A stretch of DNA of 32,268 nucleotides from Betaproteobacteria bacterium (GCA_947465215.1 CANHZX010000010.1:1-32268); one strand, 5' to 3'. Positions 15,516 through 25,945 are shown, counted from the stretch's first letter. The notes: a model not told the origin generated them from the sequence alone. Translations and numbers: made by a program.

Positions 15516-16862
15516 GTGGGCAAGGTTTACATTAAAACCTTCGGCTGCCAGATGAACGAGTATGACTCGGACAAAATGGCGGACGTGCTGCGCGTCGGTG
15601 AAGGCCTGACACCGACATCAGATCCCGCCGAAGCCGACGTCATCCTGCTCAACACCTGCTCGGTGCGTGAAAAAGCCCAGGACAAGGTCTTCAGTGACCT
15701 CGGGCGCATCAATGAACTCAAGCAGGCGAAACCCGGACTGATCATCGGCGTCGGCGGCTGCGTCGCCAGCCAGGAAGGCGCGGCCATCGTCAAACGCGCG
15801 CCCTATGTCGATGTCGTATTCGGTCCACAGACCCTGCACCGCCTGCCGCAGCTGATCCGGGCGCGCCGCCAGTCCGGCAAACCGCAGATCGACATCTCGT
15901 TTCCCGAAGTCGAAAAATTCGATCACCTGCCGCCCGCACGCGTCGAAGGCGTCACCGCCTTTGTCTCGATCATGGAAGGCTGCAGCAAATACTGTTCGTT
16001 CTGCGTCGTGCCGTACACCCGCGGTGAAGAAATCTCGCGACCCTTCGAAGACGTGCTCACCGAAGTCGCCGAACTCGCCGCACAGGGGGTCAAGGAAGTG
16101 ACCCTGCTCGGCCAGAACGTCAATGCCTGGCGCGCGCCGCTGGACGGCGAAGCCGACGGCGCCGATTTTGCGCTTCTGCTGGAATACGTGGCTGAAATCC
16201 CCGGCATCGAACGCATCCGCTACACGACATCACACCCCAAGGAATTCACGCTGCGGCTGATTGAAGCCTATGCGCGCATACCGCAGCTGGTCAGTCATGT
16301 GCATCTGCCGGTGCAGTCGGGTTCCGATCGCGTGCTGGCAGCGATGAAACGCGGTTACACGGCGCTCGAATACAAATCCATGATCCGCCGTCTGCGCGAA
16401 GCGCGCCCGGACATCTGCATCTCGTCGGATTTCATCGTCGGTTTCCCCGGCGAAACTGATGCCGATTTCCAGGCGACGCTGAAGCTGATCGATGACATCG
16501 GTTTCGACGCCAGCTTCAGTTTTGTCTACAGCCGGCGTCCGGGTACACCCGCCGCCGATCTGGCCGACGATACGCCGCAGGCCGTCAAACTGGAACGCCT
16601 GCGGCAGCTGCAGCAGAAAAACGATGCGCAGGCCCAAGCAATCAGCCGCCGCATGGTCGGTACCCGCCAGCGCGTACTGGTTGACGGCGTTTCGCGCCGC
16701 GATGCCACCGAACTCGCGGCACGCACCGACAACAACCGCGTCGTCAACTTCGCCGGCCCCCGCTCGCTGATCGGCAACTTCATCGAAATCACCATCACCG
16801 ACGCGCTGGCGCATACGCTGCGCGGCGAACCCGTCACTAAAGACTGCGCCGTTACCCATTGA
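15516..16862 (+). CDS. miaB: tRNA-2-methylthio-N6-dimethylallyladenosine synthase
   Basis: Radical SAM methylthiotransferase that converts i6A37 to ms2i6A37 in tRNAs reading UNN codons. The 448-aa chain has all three parts. The N-terminal MTTase domain carries cluster cysteines Cys11 ([10 protein letters not shown]), Cys48 (NTCSVREKA) and Cys82 (GGCVAS). The radical SAM domain has CxxxCxxC at Cys156/160/163 ([16 protein letters not shown]), plus [14 protein letters not shown] and the Gly-rich segments. The C-terminal TRAM domain includes [10 protein letters not shown] and NRVVNFAGP. The start is GTG 15516, placing [13 protein letters not shown] at the N-terminus as expected. Its stop overlaps the next gene's TTG start. 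Confidence 0.97.
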   Translation: MGKVYIKTFGCQMNEYDSDKMADVLRVGEGLTPTSDPAEADVILLNTCSVREKAQDKVFSDLGRINELKQAKPGLIIGVGGCVASQEGAAIVKRAPYVDVVFGPQTLHRLPQLIRARRQSGKPQIDISFPEVEKFDHLPPARVEGVTAFVSIMEGCSKYCSFCVVPYTRGEEISRPFEDVLTEVAELAAQGVKEVTLLGQNVNAWRAPLDGEADGADFALLLEYVAEIPGIERIRYTTSHPKEFTLRLIEAYARIPQLVSHVHLPVQSGSDRVLAAMKRGYTALEYKSMIRRLREARPDICISSDFIVGFPGETDADFQATLKLIDDIGFDASFSFVYSRRPGTPAADLADDTPQAVKLERLRQLQQKNDAQAQAISRRMVGTRQRVLVDGVSRRDATELAARTDNNRVVNFAGPRSLIGNFIEITITDALAHTLRGEPVTKDCAVTH

Positions 16863-17824
16863 AACCCTCTGAAATCAGCTTTACCCCCGTCGACAACCAC
16901 CGCCTCGCCAATCTCTGCGGCGCGCTGGACGAAAATCTGCGCCAGATCGAAACCGCGCTGGATGTCGGCATCACCCGCCGCGGCGAACACTTCGCAATGA
17001 CCGGCACCGTCGAGCGCACGCGCATCGCGGCCCAGGTCCTGCGCAACTTTTACGAAAAGGCGGCGGACCCGCTGTCACTGGACGCGATTCAGCTGGCGCT
17101 GATCGAGGCCGGCCATAAAGGTGCCGCGCATGCCGCCGTGCCTTCGCCGGCGCTGATCACCCTGAAAAAAGACCTGCACGGCCGCACGCCGCGACAGAAC
17201 GAGTACCTGATCAACATCCAGAAACACGACATCACCTTCAGCATCGGCCCCGCCGGCACCGGCAAAACCTATCTCGCAGTCGCCTGTGCGGTGGACGCGC
17301 TGGAACGCGATGCCGTGCAGCGCATCATCCTCGTGCGGCCCGCGGTCGAGGCCGGCGAGCGCCTCGGCTTTCTGCCCGGCGATATGGCGCAAAAAGTCGA
17401 TCCTTACCTGCGCCCTTTGTATGACGCACTCTACGACCTGATGGGTTACGACAAGGTCGCCAAGATGTTCGAACGTCAGGCCATCGAAATCGCACCGCTC
17501 GCCTTCATGCGCGGCCGCACGCTGAACCACGCCTTCATCATCCTCGACGAAGCGCAGAACACCACGCGCGAACAGATGAAAATGTTCCTGACCCGCATCG
17601 GCTTCGGCAGCAAGGCAGTGATCACCGGCGACGTCACCCAGGTTGATCTCCCCAAGGGCCAGATCAGCGGCCTCGTTGAAGCGCAGGCCGTGCTGAATAA
17701 AGTGCGCGGCATCGCATTTACGTATTTCGATTCAACCGATGTCGTGCGCCATCCGCTGGTGCAACGCATCGTCAATGCCTACGACAAGCACGGTAAAACC
17801 GACAAGCGGCGCGGTGACGTGTGA
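16859..17824 (+). CDS. ybeZ: PhoH-like ATPase (YbeZ)
   Basis: Cytosolic P-loop ATPase of the PhoH family, thought to work with YbeY in rRNA/ribosome metabolism. The 321-aa protein has an N-terminal KH-like region (about 1-90) and the PhoH domain. Walker A is GPAGTGKTY (130-138), [20 protein letters not shown] is diagnostic, and Walker B is IILDEAQNT (227-235), followed by [24 protein letters not shown]. The start is TTG 16859 within TTGA overlapping the miaB stop. No ATG lies nearby and the sequence right after it ([12 protein letters not shown]) is family-like. The stop overlaps ybeY (GTGA), giving tight miaB-ybeZ-ybeY coupling. Confidence 0.93.
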   Translation: MKPSEISFTPVDNHRLANLCGALDENLRQIETALDVGITRRGEHFAMTGTVERTRIAAQVLRNFYEKAADPLSLDAIQLALIEAGHKGAAHAAVPSPALITLKKDLHGRTPRQNEYLINIQKHDITFSIGPAGTGKTYLAVACAVDALERDAVQRIILVRPAVEAGERLGFLPGDMAQKVDPYLRPLYDALYDLMGYDKVAKMFERQAIEIAPLAFMRGRTLNHAFIILDEAQNTTREQMKMFLTRIGFGSKAVITGDVTQVDLPKGQISGLVEAQAVLNKVRGIAFTYFDSTDVVRHPLVQRIVNAYDKHGKTDKRRGDV

Positions 17825-18300
17825 GCGCAGCCCGACAAAAACGTGCGCCGCAGATCGCAGTGCAGAACGCATCCACGGCGCGCAACGTACCGACCGCAGC
17901 GCGTATCCGCCAGTGGGCGCGCGCCGCGCTGGTTGCCGACGCAAAAGTCACCATCCGCATCGTCGGCCAGACCGAAGGCCGGTTGCTCAATCGCAGCTAC
18001 CGCCGCAAGGATTACGCCACCAATGTGCTGACCTTCGTGTTTCACGACAGCGCGCCGCTGGAAGGCGATCTCGCGCTGTGTGCACCGGTCATCACCCGAG
18101 AAGCGCGCGCGCAACGAAAACCCGTGGCTGCGCATTACGCACACATGATCGTCCACGGGCTGCTTCATCTCCAGGGCTACGACCACGAGAACGACAAGGA
18201 CGCCGCAATGATGGAAAAGCGCGAACGCACCCTGCTCGCGCGGTTCGGGTATCCTGATCCCTACAAATCCCCTGAAACATCCGCCGTTCGCGGCAGATGA
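17821..18300 (+). CDS. ybeY: Endoribonuclease YbeY
   Basis: Zinc-dependent single-strand endoribonuclease involved in 16S rRNA 3'-end maturation and late 70S ribosome quality control. The 159-aa chain has LNRSYRRKDYATNVLTFVF (57-75) and the zinc motif HGLLHLQGYDH, with His112, His116 and His122 as ligands. The start is GTG 17821, overlapping the ybeZ stop by four bases. Length and order of motifs match the family. The C-terminal extension after LLARFGYPDPY (about 12 residues) is not conserved in the family as I know it. It sits in the usual phoH-ybeY-corC order. Confidence 0.96.
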   Translation: MSAARQKRAPQIAVQNASTARNVPTAARIRQWARAALVADAKVTIRIVGQTEGRLLNRSYRRKDYATNVLTFVFHDSAPLEGDLALCAPVITREARAQRKPVAAHYAHMIVHGLLHLQGYDHENDKDAAMMEKRERTLLARFGYPDPYKSPETSAVRGR

Positions 18301-18318
18301 AACGCAACAACCGCCCCC

Positions 18319-19155
18319 ATGGACGAACCGCACAAACCCACGCTGCTTGAACGCCTGTCCGCTTTCCTGCTGCGCGAACCCGAAGACCGCGAACAGCTGC
18401 TGACGCTGCTGCGTTCGGCGCATGACAACAATCTGCTCGACGCCGACGGCCTGGCGATGGTCGAAGGTGTGCTGCAGGTTTCGGAAATGCAGGCACGCGA
18501 CATCATGGTGCCTCGCGCGCAGATGGACGTGATCGACGTCAACGAACCGCCCGACCGCTTTATTCCGCTGGTCATCGAAACCGCGCACTCGCGCTTCCCG
18601 GTGCTCGGCGAAGGCAAGGACGATGTCATCGGCATCCTGCTCGCCAAGGACCTGCTGCGTTATTACGCCGGCGAGGAAGAGTTCGATGTGCGCGATATGC
18701 TGCGCCCGGCGGTGTTCATTCCGGAATCGAAGCCGCTGAACGTGCTGCTCAAGGAATTCCGCAAGAACCGCAACCACATCGCCATCGTCGTTGATGAATA
18801 CGGCGGTGTTGCCGGCCTGATCACCATCGAAGACGTTCTGGAGCAGATCGTCGGCGACATCGAAGACGAATACGATTTCGACGAGGCCGAGGACAACATC
18901 GTCCAGGAAAAACGCGGCATCTACCGAGTCAAGGCGCTGACTGAAATCGCCGACTTCAACGAATCCTTCGGCACCGACTTCAGCGACGAGGAGTTCGATA
19001 CCGTCGGCGGACTGGTGCTGAAACGTTTCGGCCGCGTGCCCAAACGCGGCGAACAGCTGACGGTGGACCAGTTGAGCTTCCGCGTACTGCGTGCCGACAG
19101 CCGCCGCGTCTACCTGCTGCAGGTGACGAAAAAGCTCGACAAGCCGGCCGCGTAA
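18319..19155 (+). CDS. corC: CorC/HlyC-family CBS-domain protein
   Basis: Soluble protein associated with magnesium/cobalt efflux (CorC), proposed as an accessory to transport and linked to Mg homeostasis. The 278 residues contain a basal N-terminal part, then two CBS domains, about 60-120 (ARDIMVPRAQMDVIDVNEPP) and about 125-182 (MLRPAVFIPESKPLNVLLKEFRKNRNHIAIVVDEYGGVAGLITIEDVLEQIVGDIEDEYD). The C-terminal CorC_HlyC domain (about 195-272) ends with GLVLKRFGRVPKRGEQL. No transmembrane DUF21 domain is present, which separates it from the larger CorB-like proteins. It lies 18 bp after ybeY and 47 bp before lnt. Confidence 0.94.
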   Translation: MDEPHKPTLLERLSAFLLREPEDREQLLTLLRSAHDNNLLDADGLAMVEGVLQVSEMQARDIMVPRAQMDVIDVNEPPDRFIPLVIETAHSRFPVLGEGKDDVIGILLAKDLLRYYAGEEEFDVRDMLRPAVFIPESKPLNVLLKEFRKNRNHIAIVVDEYGGVAGLITIEDVLEQIVGDIEDEYDFDEAEDNIVQEKRGIYRVKALTEIADFNESFGTDFSDEEFDTVGGLVLKRFGRVPKRGEQLTVDQLSFRVLRADSRRVYLLQVTKKLDKPAA

Positions 19156-19202
19156 CAAGTATCTGTTTTTATTGAATCTTTAGATCAGTCTCTCTCGCCC
19201 CG

Positions 19203-20726
19203 ATGCCCGCGCCGACGACACGCCGCACCGCCGAGTGGGCCATTGCCGCAGCGCTGGGCACACTCACCGTCACCGGCTACGCGCCGTTCTGGCTCTATCC
19301 GCTCCCGCTGCTGACTTTTGCCGGGCTTTTTGTGCTCTGGCAGCGCGCACCCGATGCCCGAGCTGCTGCCATCACAGGCTTTGCCTTCGGTCTCGGCTGG
19401 TTTGTCGCCGGCGTGTCCTGGGTTTATGTCAGCCTGCACACTTTCGGCGCGATGCCGGCGCCGCTGGGTGCTGCAGTCACACTGCTGTTCTGCGCTTACC
19501 TCGCACTGCATCTGGCGGTCATTGGCTATCTGAGCCGTCGGTTCAGTCGGTTAAAACTGTCACCGGCACTGAACTGGATCGTATTCGTACCAGCGGCCTT
19601 CACACTGATCGAATGGCTGCGCGGCTGGTTGTGGACCGGTTTTCCATGGCTCAACCCCGGTTACTCGCAGGCACCTGACAGTCCGCTGGCCGGTTATGCG
19701 CCAGTCCTGGGCTTACATGGCATTACCTTGCTGTTGCTGGCCACTGCCGGCGCGCTGTCCCTGCTTGCCGATCCCGCGCTGCGTTCGCGCCTGCGCAGCC
19801 TGTGGCCGTGGCCTGCAGCACTGCTGGCTCTGTGGGTCTCCGGCGCCGCGCTCAAAACCGTGGCGTGGACCGAGGCCACCGGCACACGCGTCACGGTCAG
19901 CCTGCTTCAGGGCAATATCGAACAGGATCTGAAATGGCGTGAAGACCATCTGCGCAGCACACTGGAAACCTATCTGCGCATGGTGCGCGCCAGCGATGCG
20001 CGCCTGATCATCCTGCCGGAAACCGCGCTGCCGCTATTCCTGCGCGACGTGCCTGCCGAGTATCTTGAGGCGCTGGCCGCGCAGGCGCGGCGCAACAATG
20101 GTGATCTGCTGCTCGGCGTGCCTGAACGCAAGGCGAATGACGGTTATTACAACAGCGTCGTGTCGCTGGGCAGTGCGGAGAGCCAGACCTACCGCAAGGA
20201 CCACCTCGTACCCTTCGGCGAATTCATCCCGCTGCGTCCGCTGCTCGGTGCGATCGTCTCGCAACTGGCTATTCCGCTGCAGGATTTCGCGCGCGGCGGC
20301 AGCGGACAGAAGCCGCTGTCCGTCGCCGGCGAACAGGTCGCGATCAACATCTGTTACGAAGACGCCTTCGGCGAGGAAATCATCCGCCAGCTGCCGCAGG
20401 CCACAATCCTGGTCAATGTCAGCAATGTGGCCTGGTTCGGCCGCTCGATCGCACCGCCGCAACATCTTCAGATTGCGCAGATGCGTGCGCTCGAAACCGG
20501 CCGCTACATGCTGCGCGCCACCAACACCGGCGTCACCGCAGTGATCGCGCCTGACGGCCATGTTGAAGCGGCCGCACCGGAATTCACCCGGACCGTGCTC
20601 ACGCACGAGGTTCCCGGCATGCGCGGTGCAACGCCCTTCGTGCGCTGGGGCAATCTGGCGGCGCTGGCGCTTTGCGTTTTGGCCATCAGCATCGCCTGGA
20701 CCCGCCGTTCAACGACAGAGAAATGA
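19203..20726 (+). CDS. lnt: Apolipoprotein N-acyltransferase
   Basis: Adds the third acyl chain to the N-terminal cysteine of bacterial lipoproteins, in the inner membrane with the catalytic domain in the periplasm. The 507-aa protein has about six N-terminal membrane segments (residues 12-215) including WFVAGVSWVYVSLHTFG. A nitrilase-fold domain (about 228-475) follows, and a last helix (about 484-500). The catalytic triad is visible: Glu273 in LPETALP, Lys332 in YRKDHLVPFGEF and Cys384 in INICYEDAFGEE. WLNPGY-type residues (149-154) are also conserved. It follows corC, the common proteobacterial order. Nothing unusual was seen. Confidence 0.96.
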   Translation: MPAPTTRRTAEWAIAAALGTLTVTGYAPFWLYPLPLLTFAGLFVLWQRAPDARAAAITGFAFGLGWFVAGVSWVYVSLHTFGAMPAPLGAAVTLLFCAYLALHLAVIGYLSRRFSRLKLSPALNWIVFVPAAFTLIEWLRGWLWTGFPWLNPGYSQAPDSPLAGYAPVLGLHGITLLLLATAGALSLLADPALRSRLRSLWPWPAALLALWVSGAALKTVAWTEATGTRVTVSLLQGNIEQDLKWREDHLRSTLETYLRMVRASDARLIILPETALPLFLRDVPAEYLEALAAQARRNNGDLLLGVPERKANDGYYNSVVSLGSAESQTYRKDHLVPFGEFIPLRPLLGAIVSQLAIPLQDFARGGSGQKPLSVAGEQVAINICYEDAFGEEIIRQLPQATILVNVSNVAWFGRSIAPPQHLQIAQMRALETGRYMLRATNTGVTAVIAPDGHVEAAAPEFTRTVLTHEVPGMRGATPFVRWGNLAALALCVLAISIAWTRRSTTEK

Positions 20727-20738
20727 CCGTCCGCGCCT

Positions 20739-20767
20739 TTGGCGCGCTGCGGCAAAGGCTGTAAAAT
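20739..20767 (+). promoter_or_regulatory. Probable glyQS promoter
   Basis: TTGGCG (20739-20744, -35), a 17-nt spacer and TAAAAT (20762-20767, -10), giving a start near 20774 and a leader of about 47 nt before glyQ. The -35 box overlaps a 6-bp GC-rich hairpin (CGCGCC-TTT-GGCGCG, 20732-20746), which has no T-run and may be incidental. Based on consensus only. Confidence 0.5.
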
Positions 20768-20820
20768 TCGGGACTTATCCCGCCTTTCTCCGCGATCTTC
20801 ATTTGTAATGCTCATTGGTA

Positions 20821-21765
20821 ATGCTTAGCTTCCAGCAAATCATCCTCAAGCTGAACCAGTACTGGGACCAGCACGGCTGCGCCCTGTTGCAGCCCTATGA
20901 CATGGAAGTCGGCGCCGGCACCTTCCACACCGCCACTTTTTTGCGCGCCATCGGTCCGGAACCGTGGAAAGCTGCCTATGTACAACCGTCGCGACGCCCC
21001 AAGGACGGCCGTTACGGCGAGAACCCGAACCGGCTGCAGCATTACTACCAGTATCAGGTGGTGCTGAAACCGTCGCCGCAGAACATTCTGGAACTGTATC
21101 TCGGCTCGCTGCGCGAAATCGGCATTGATCCGCTGCAGCACGATATCCGTTTTGTTGAAGACGACTGGGAATCACCGACGCTGGGCGCCTGGGGCCTCGG
21201 CTGGGAAGTGTGGCTCAACGGTATGGAAGTCACCCAGTTCACCTACTTCCAGGAAGTCGGCGGCATTCCCTGCAAACCGATCATGGGCGAAATCACCTAC
21301 GGTCTGGAACGGCTGGCGATGTATCTGCAGCAGAAAGAAAGCGTCTACGACCTCGAATGGGCGCCGGGCGTGCGTTACCACGACGTCTATTTCCAGAACG
21401 AAGTTGAGCAATCGACCTATAACTTCGAGCAGGCCAATGTTGACGTGCTGTTGCACCAGTTCAGCCAGTTCGAAGGCGAAGCCAAACGCCTGTTCGAAGC
21501 CGGACTGGCATTGCCCGGCTACGAAATGGTGATGAAGTGTTCGCACAGCTTCAATCTGCTCGACGCGCGCGGCGCCATTTCAGTAACCGAGCGCGCCGCC
21601 TACATCGGTCGCGTTCGTACGCTGGCGCGGCTGGCGGCGCAGGCCTATTACGCTTCGCGCAAAGCCCACCGCTTTGAGCGCGCCAGCGTCGAAGCGCTGC
21701 AGGCCTTCCTGCCGACCGAGGAACGCGACGAAGTGCTCGCCGCACGCGCGGGAGCCAAATCATGA
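20821..21765 (+). CDS. glyQ: Glycyl-tRNA synthetase alpha subunit
   Basis: Catalytic alpha chain of the bacterial alpha2beta2 glycyl-tRNA synthetase; activates glycine with ATP and charges tRNA-Gly. From ATG 20821 the 314-aa chain begins [20 protein letters not shown]. The known landmarks follow: [65 protein letters not shown] and [15 protein letters not shown]. An in-frame TTG two codons earlier is not needed. The stop overlaps glyS (ATGA). The protein is full length with no odd features. Confidence 0.98.
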   Translation: MLSFQQIILKLNQYWDQHGCALLQPYDMEVGAGTFHTATFLRAIGPEPWKAAYVQPSRRPKDGRYGENPNRLQHYYQYQVVLKPSPQNILELYLGSLREIGIDPLQHDIRFVEDDWESPTLGAWGLGWEVWLNGMEVTQFTYFQEVGGIPCKPIMGEITYGLERLAMYLQQKESVYDLEWAPGVRYHDVYFQNEVEQSTYNFEQANVDVLLHQFSQFEGEAKRLFEAGLALPGYEMVMKCSHSFNLLDARGAISVTERAAYIGRVRTLARLAAQAYYASRKAHRFERASVEALQAFLPTEERDEVLAARAGAKS

Positions 21766-23882
21766 GTCAGGCACTGCTGGTCGAGCTCTATACCGAAGAA
21801 TTGCCGCCGAAAGCGTTGCGCAAGCTGGGGGAAGCCTTCGCCTCAGGCATTGCAGCGGGATTAAAGCAGCGTGGCGTGCTGGAACGCGACGGCCATACCG
21901 TTTTCGCAACACCGCGGCGTCTGGCTGTGCTGTTTGATGCAGTCCTCGACAAGGGCCTAGACCAACCGGTCGAACAGAAATTGATGCCGATGGACGTCGT
22001 GCGCAAACCCAACGGCCCGGCAGCGCTGGAAAAAAAACTGGCGGCGATGGGCCGCGGTCATATGGCCGCCCTTTTTCCCGACGGTCGCGACGGATCAGAT
22101 GCCTTCGTCATCAAGCAGGAAGGCAAGGCCGAGTTTGTTTACTTGCAGACCATCGCCAAAGGACAAACGCTTGATCGTGCGCTGGAAGAATCGCTGAACG
22201 AATCGATTGACCGCCTGCCGATTCCCAAGGTCATGACCTATCAGCTCCCGGACGGCCTGACCACGGTGAAATTCGTGCGACCCGCCCATGGCCTCGTCGC
22301 CCTGCACGGCGACAAAGTCATCAAGGTCTGCACGCTGGGCCTGACCGCCGGACGCACGACCCACGGCCACCGTTTCCTCGGCAATGCCGATATCGAACTG
22401 AAATCCGCCACCGATTACGAAGCCGCACTGCAGGAAAGCGGCAAAGTGGTGGCCGGATTCGACAAACGCCGCACCCTGATCGAAACCCAGCTGCAGGCCC
22501 AGGCCAAGGCGCTCAACGCCAGCCTCGGCGACTACTCGGTCCTGCTGGATGAAGTCACCGCGCTGGTCGAATGGCCGGTGGTCTATACCGCGAGTTTTGA
22601 CGAAGCGTTTCTGGAAGTGCCGCAGGAGTGCCTGATCCTGACCATGCGCACCAACCAGAAATATTTCCCGCTGTTCGACAGCACCGGCAAACTGACCCAC
22701 CGTTTCCTGATCGTCAGCAATATGCAGGTCACCGATCCGGTGCACATCATCAGCGGCAACCAGCGCGTGGTGCGGCCGCGACTCGATGACGCCCGCTTTT
22801 TCTACAATCAGGACCGCAAGGAACGCCTGGAGGCGCGTATCTCACGCCTGGGCAAGGTGGTCTATCACAACAAGCTGGGCACGCAGCTCGAACGCGTTGA
22901 GCGTGTTGCGCAACTCGCCAGCGCCATCGCCCGCGGGCTGGGCGCGGATCATGTCGCTACCGGTCGCGCAGCCCGCCTTGCCAAGGCCGATCTGGTCACC
23001 GGCATGGTCGGCGAGTTCCCGGAACTGCAAGGCATCATGGGTCGCTACTATGCGCTGCACGATAGCGAACCCGTGGAAATCGCCAACGCCATCGCCGAAC
23101 ACTATCAGCCGCGTTTCGCCGGCGACAGGTTGCCGGAACACCCGATCTCCTGCGCCGTCGCCATCGCCGACAAACTGGAAACACTGGCCGGCCTGTTCGG
23201 TATCGGCCAGCTGCCCACCGGCGACCGTGATCCTTTCGCGCTGCGCCGCCATGCGCTGGGGGTGATCCGTATCCTGATCGAACGTGATCTGCCGCTGTCG
23301 CTGGCCGATCTCGTCAAAAATGCATTTGAGGCCTTCCCGAAGGATCTCAAGCTGGCCGATGCCGGTACTGAGCTCCAGACTTTCATATTCGAGCGCATGC
23401 GTGGCTATTTCGCCGATGCCGGTTACTCCACGCAGGAAATCGATGCCGTGCTGAGCCAGCGACCCCAGCTGCTGCACAAGGTGCCGCTGCGTCTTGCTGC
23501 GGTACGCGCCTTCGCCGGCCTGCCGGAAGCAAAAGATCTGGCCGCCGCCAACAAACGCGTGCTCAATATCATCAACAAGAACGAAGACATTGCCGGCAAG
23601 ACCGTCGCACCCGACCGCGCGCTGATGACCGAGGCGGCGGAAATCGCGCTGATGGACGGCCTGGAACAGATTGCACCGCAGGCTGAAAAACACTTTTCCG
23701 CAGGCGAATTCCAGGAAGCCCTGCTGCTGCTGGCCAACATCAAGCCGGCGGTAGACCGTTTTTTCACTGAAGTCATGGTGATGGTGGAAGACCCGGCAGT
23801 ACGCAACAACCGTGCAGCCCTGCTGCAGCAGCTGGGTACGCTGATGAACCGCGTTGCCGATATTTCCAAGCTCGCTGCATGA
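21762..23882 (+). CDS. glyS: Glycyl-tRNA synthetase beta subunit
   Basis: Beta chain of the heterotetrameric glycyl-tRNA synthetase, needed for tRNA-Gly recognition. The 706-aa protein starts [22 protein letters not shown] and contains typical segments such as [70 protein letters not shown] and [18 protein letters not shown] (HD-like domain region). The C-terminal anticodon-binding DALR-like part includes [28 protein letters not shown]. It is coupled to glyQ and gmhB by four-base overlaps at both ends, so glyQ-glyS-gmhB-plsC appear to be one transcript. Confidence 0.98.
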   Translation: MSQALLVELYTEELPPKALRKLGEAFASGIAAGLKQRGVLERDGHTVFATPRRLAVLFDAVLDKGLDQPVEQKLMPMDVVRKPNGPAALEKKLAAMGRGHMAALFPDGRDGSDAFVIKQEGKAEFVYLQTIAKGQTLDRALEESLNESIDRLPIPKVMTYQLPDGLTTVKFVRPAHGLVALHGDKVIKVCTLGLTAGRTTHGHRFLGNADIELKSATDYEAALQESGKVVAGFDKRRTLIETQLQAQAKALNASLGDYSVLLDEVTALVEWPVVYTASFDEAFLEVPQECLILTMRTNQKYFPLFDSTGKLTHRFLIVSNMQVTDPVHIISGNQRVVRPRLDDARFFYNQDRKERLEARISRLGKVVYHNKLGTQLERVERVAQLASAIARGLGADHVATGRAARLAKADLVTGMVGEFPELQGIMGRYYALHDSEPVEIANAIAEHYQPRFAGDRLPEHPISCAVAIADKLETLAGLFGIGQLPTGDRDPFALRRHALGVIRILIERDLPLSLADLVKNAFEAFPKDLKLADAGTELQTFIFERMRGYFADAGYSTQEIDAVLSQRPQLLHKVPLRLAAVRAFAGLPEAKDLAAANKRVLNIINKNEDIAGKTVAPDRALMTEAAEIALMDGLEQIAPQAEKHFSAGEFQEALLLLANIKPAVDRFFTEVMVMVEDPAVRNNRAALLQQLGTLMNRVADISKLAA

Positions 23883-24412
23883 AACTCGTCATCCTCGACC
23901 GCGACGGCGTCATCAACCACGACAGCGCGTCGTACATCAAAAGTCCGGATGAATGGAAACCCATTGCCGGCAGCCTGGAGGCGATTGCCCTGCTCAACCA
24001 GGCGGGCTACCGCGTGCTGGTCGCTACCAACCAGTCCGGCGTTGGCCGCGGACTGTTCGACATGGCGACGCTGAATGCGATTCACGACAAGATGCACCGC
24101 GCACTCGGCCTCGTCGGCGGCCATGTAGACGGTATTTTCTACTGTCCGCACGCCAACGATGCCGGTTGCACCTGCCGCAAGCCCCGGCCCGGCCTGCTCG
24201 ACGAGATCTCCAAGCGTTTTGGCGTAAGCCTTGAAGGCGTGCCGTTTATCGGTGATTCGCTGCGCGATCTGCAGGCAGGCGCAGCAGTTGGCGCGCAGCC
24301 GGTACTGGTGCTGACCGGTAAAGGCAAAAAAACCCGCAAGGACGGCGATCTGCCCGAAGGCACCGTGATTCATGCCGATCTTGCCGAGGCTGTGCGCAGC
24401 CTGCTGCAATGA
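23879..24412 (+). CDS. gmhB: D-glycero-beta-D-manno-heptose-1,7-bisphosphate 7-phosphatase
   Basis: HAD-superfamily phosphatase removing the 7-phosphate in ADP-heptose synthesis for the LPS inner core. Of 177 residues, the HAD motif I is LDRDGVIN (Asp7, Asp9) and motif II is VATNQSGVGRG. The GmhB zinc loop has Cys89, His91, Cys97 and Cys99 (YCPHANDAGCTCRKP), and motif IV is FIGDSLRDLQAG. The zinc loop sets it apart from histidinol phosphatases of the same family. The start overlaps the glyS stop, and the stop overlaps plsC. The grouping with plsC suggests coordinated envelope supply. No heptose kinase gene is in view. Confidence 0.95.
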   Translation: MKLVILDRDGVINHDSASYIKSPDEWKPIAGSLEAIALLNQAGYRVLVATNQSGVGRGLFDMATLNAIHDKMHRALGLVGGHVDGIFYCPHANDAGCTCRKPRPGLLDEISKRFGVSLEGVPFIGDSLRDLQAGAAVGAQPVLVLTGKGKKTRKDGDLPEGTVIHADLAEAVRSLLQ

Positions 24413-25122
24413 TTCTGATCGTCCTCCGTTCCAGCCTGTTCGCCGCATTCCAGCTCCTGCTTACCCCCGTTTTTGCCATCATTGCACTGCTGACTTTCCC
24501 GCTGCCGGCGTTGACGCGCTACCGCATCATCACCGTCTGGACACGCTGGGTGATGTGGGCCTCGCGCGTGATCTGCGGCATCCGTTACCGGGTTGTCGGC
24601 GCGGAAAATATTCCGAAAGACCCCTGCATCATCCTCGCCAAGCATCAGTCGGCCTGGGAAACCATGGGATTCCAGCTGATTTTTCCGCCGCAGGTGTGGG
24701 TGCTGAAGAAGGAATTGCTGCGGGTACCGTTTTTCGGCTGGGGTCTGGCCATGTTGTCGCCGATTGCCATCGACCGCAGTTCGCGCCGTCAGGCACTGCA
24801 GCAACTGGTTGAACATGGCCAGCATCGTCTGACCGCAGGTTTCTTCATCGTCATTTTCCCGGAAGGCACGCGTATCGCCCCTGGAAAGCGCGGTAAATAC
24901 CGCGCCGGGGGCGCGAGGCTTGCCGTGCAGACGAAAACCCCGGTACTGCCGGTGGCCCACAACGCCGGTCTGTGCTGGGGCAAAAATGCATTCCTGAAAT
25001 ATCCGGGACTGATCACCGTCAGCATCGGACCGCTGATACAGCCGGATGGCGACGCGGAAACGATGGCGCGTCGTGTGGAAGACTGGATCGAGAATGAAAT
25101 GCAGCAACTCGATGCACGCTGA
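24409..25122 (+). CDS. plsC: 1-acyl-sn-glycerol-3-phosphate acyltransferase
   Basis: Transfers an acyl chain to lysophosphatidic acid to make phosphatidic acid, at the inner membrane. The 237-aa protein has an N-terminal membrane region (about 3-35) and the LPLAT domain. The catalytic motif is HQSAWE (His79 to Glu84, HX4E where many family members have HX4D), block II-like region SPIAIDRSSRRQAL, and block III FPEGTRIAPGK (150-160). The Glu variant is, as I recall, usual in betaproteobacterial members. It overlaps gmhB by four bases and is followed after 18 bp by the M48-type metallopeptidase gene. Confidence 0.92.
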   Translation: MILIVLRSSLFAAFQLLLTPVFAIIALLTFPLPALTRYRIITVWTRWVMWASRVICGIRYRVVGAENIPKDPCIILAKHQSAWETMGFQLIFPPQVWVLKKELLRVPFFGWGLAMLSPIAIDRSSRRQALQQLVEHGQHRLTAGFFIVIFPEGTRIAPGKRGKYRAGGARLAVQTKTPVLPVAHNAGLCWGKNAFLKYPGLITVSIGPLIQPDGDAETMARRVEDWIENEMQQLDAR

Positions 25123-25140
25123 ACGGCAGACGACATCCCG

Positions 25141-25875
25141 ATGAGCGCCCTTCAGCGGCAAAAAATCACAGCGGCCGCCGAAGAATGCATCGAACTGGGC
25201 GATCAGCGCGTCAGCTACACCCTGCGCCGCAGTCCGCGACGCCGCTCCATTGCATTGTTGATCGACGAACGCGGCCTGCGTGTCGCTGCACCGATGGCGG
25301 CGCCACAGCAGGCGATTGACAGCCTCCTCCGAGAACATGCGGCGTGGGTGTTGCGCAAAGTCGGTGACTGGCGGCAGAAACAGCCGCCACCCCGCAACTG
25401 GACTGCGGGTGAACAGATCATGTTCATCGGACAGCCCCTGTCGCTGGTGATGCAGTCGGGCATTGAGGCGCCGCAAATTACCGGCGACTGCCTGCTGGTC
25501 GGACCGCCGGCACTGGCCCCCAAGGCCGTCGAAACCCGGGTCAGAAACTGGCTGAAACGGCAGGCGCTGGATCTGTACACACAACGCTGCGCTGATTTCA
25601 GCTTGCAGCTGGGCTTACCGGCACCGGCAATGCGCCTGTCCAGCGCGCGAACGCGCTGGGGCAGTTGCCATTCCAGCGGACGCATCAGCATGAACTGGCG
25701 GCTCATCCAGGGCCCGCAGGCATGGATTGATTACGTTGCGGCGCATGAAGTGGCGCACCTGCGCGAGATGAACCACTCCGCGGCGTTCTGGCGCACGGTC
25801 GGCACGCTTGTTGCTGATTATGCCGAGCGACGCGCCGCACTGCGTCGTGAATCGCAGCGTTACCTGCTGTTGTAA
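25141..25875 (+). CDS. M48-type (DUF45/YgjP-like) zinc metallopeptidase
   Basis: Predicted cytosolic zinc metallopeptidase of the DUF45/YgjP/WLM-like group; substrates are unknown. The 244-aa protein starts with a beta-rich part containing YTLRRSPRRRSIALLIDERGLRVAAP (27-52). SSARTRWGSCHSSGRISMNWRLI (167-189) is diagnostic of the family. The zinc motif HEVAH (202-206) is followed by EMNHSAAFW, in which His212 is the likely third ligand. No signal peptide or membrane helix is seen. Family members often follow plsC in betaproteobacteria, sometimes with a glyoxalase gene next; no such gene is here. Confidence 0.88.
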   Translation: MSALQRQKITAAAEECIELGDQRVSYTLRRSPRRRSIALLIDERGLRVAAPMAAPQQAIDSLLREHAAWVLRKVGDWRQKQPPPRNWTAGEQIMFIGQPLSLVMQSGIEAPQITGDCLLVGPPALAPKAVETRVRNWLKRQALDLYTQRCADFSLQLGLPAPAMRLSSARTRWGSCHSSGRISMNWRLIQGPQAWIDYVAAHEVAHLREMNHSAAFWRTVGTLVADYAERRAALRRESQRYLLL

Positions 25876-25896
25876 ACCGGCCGCCGCAAGGCGCTG

Positions 25897-25905
25897 TGCT
25901 AAACT
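25897..25905 (+). promoter_or_regulatory. Possible extended -10 promoter for lptM-lysA
   Basis: TGC-TAAACT forms an extended -10 element (TG at 25897-25898, hexamer 25900-25905) in the 70-bp gap before lptM. The region 17 nt upstream is GC-rich with no -35 match. The leader would be about 34 nt. Confidence 0.35.
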
Positions 25906-25945
25906 TTTTGTCACTGTCATTGCAACCTCCTGCATCGAGCCCATC

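Noticed and set aside
17779-19158. A 459-codon open frame on the - strand
   Set aside because: It is antisense to ybeY and corC, both with full catalytic or domain motifs. The reverse product is a low-complexity shadow rich in V, F, D and Q.
20732-20746. CGCGCC-TTT-GGCGCG hairpin as an lnt terminator
   Set aside because: No T-run follows; it overlaps the likely glyQ -35 box and is as likely to be incidental.
20774-20820. T-box or glycine riboswitch before glyQS
   Set aside because: The leader of under 50 nt cannot hold either element, and none of their conserved segments is visible.
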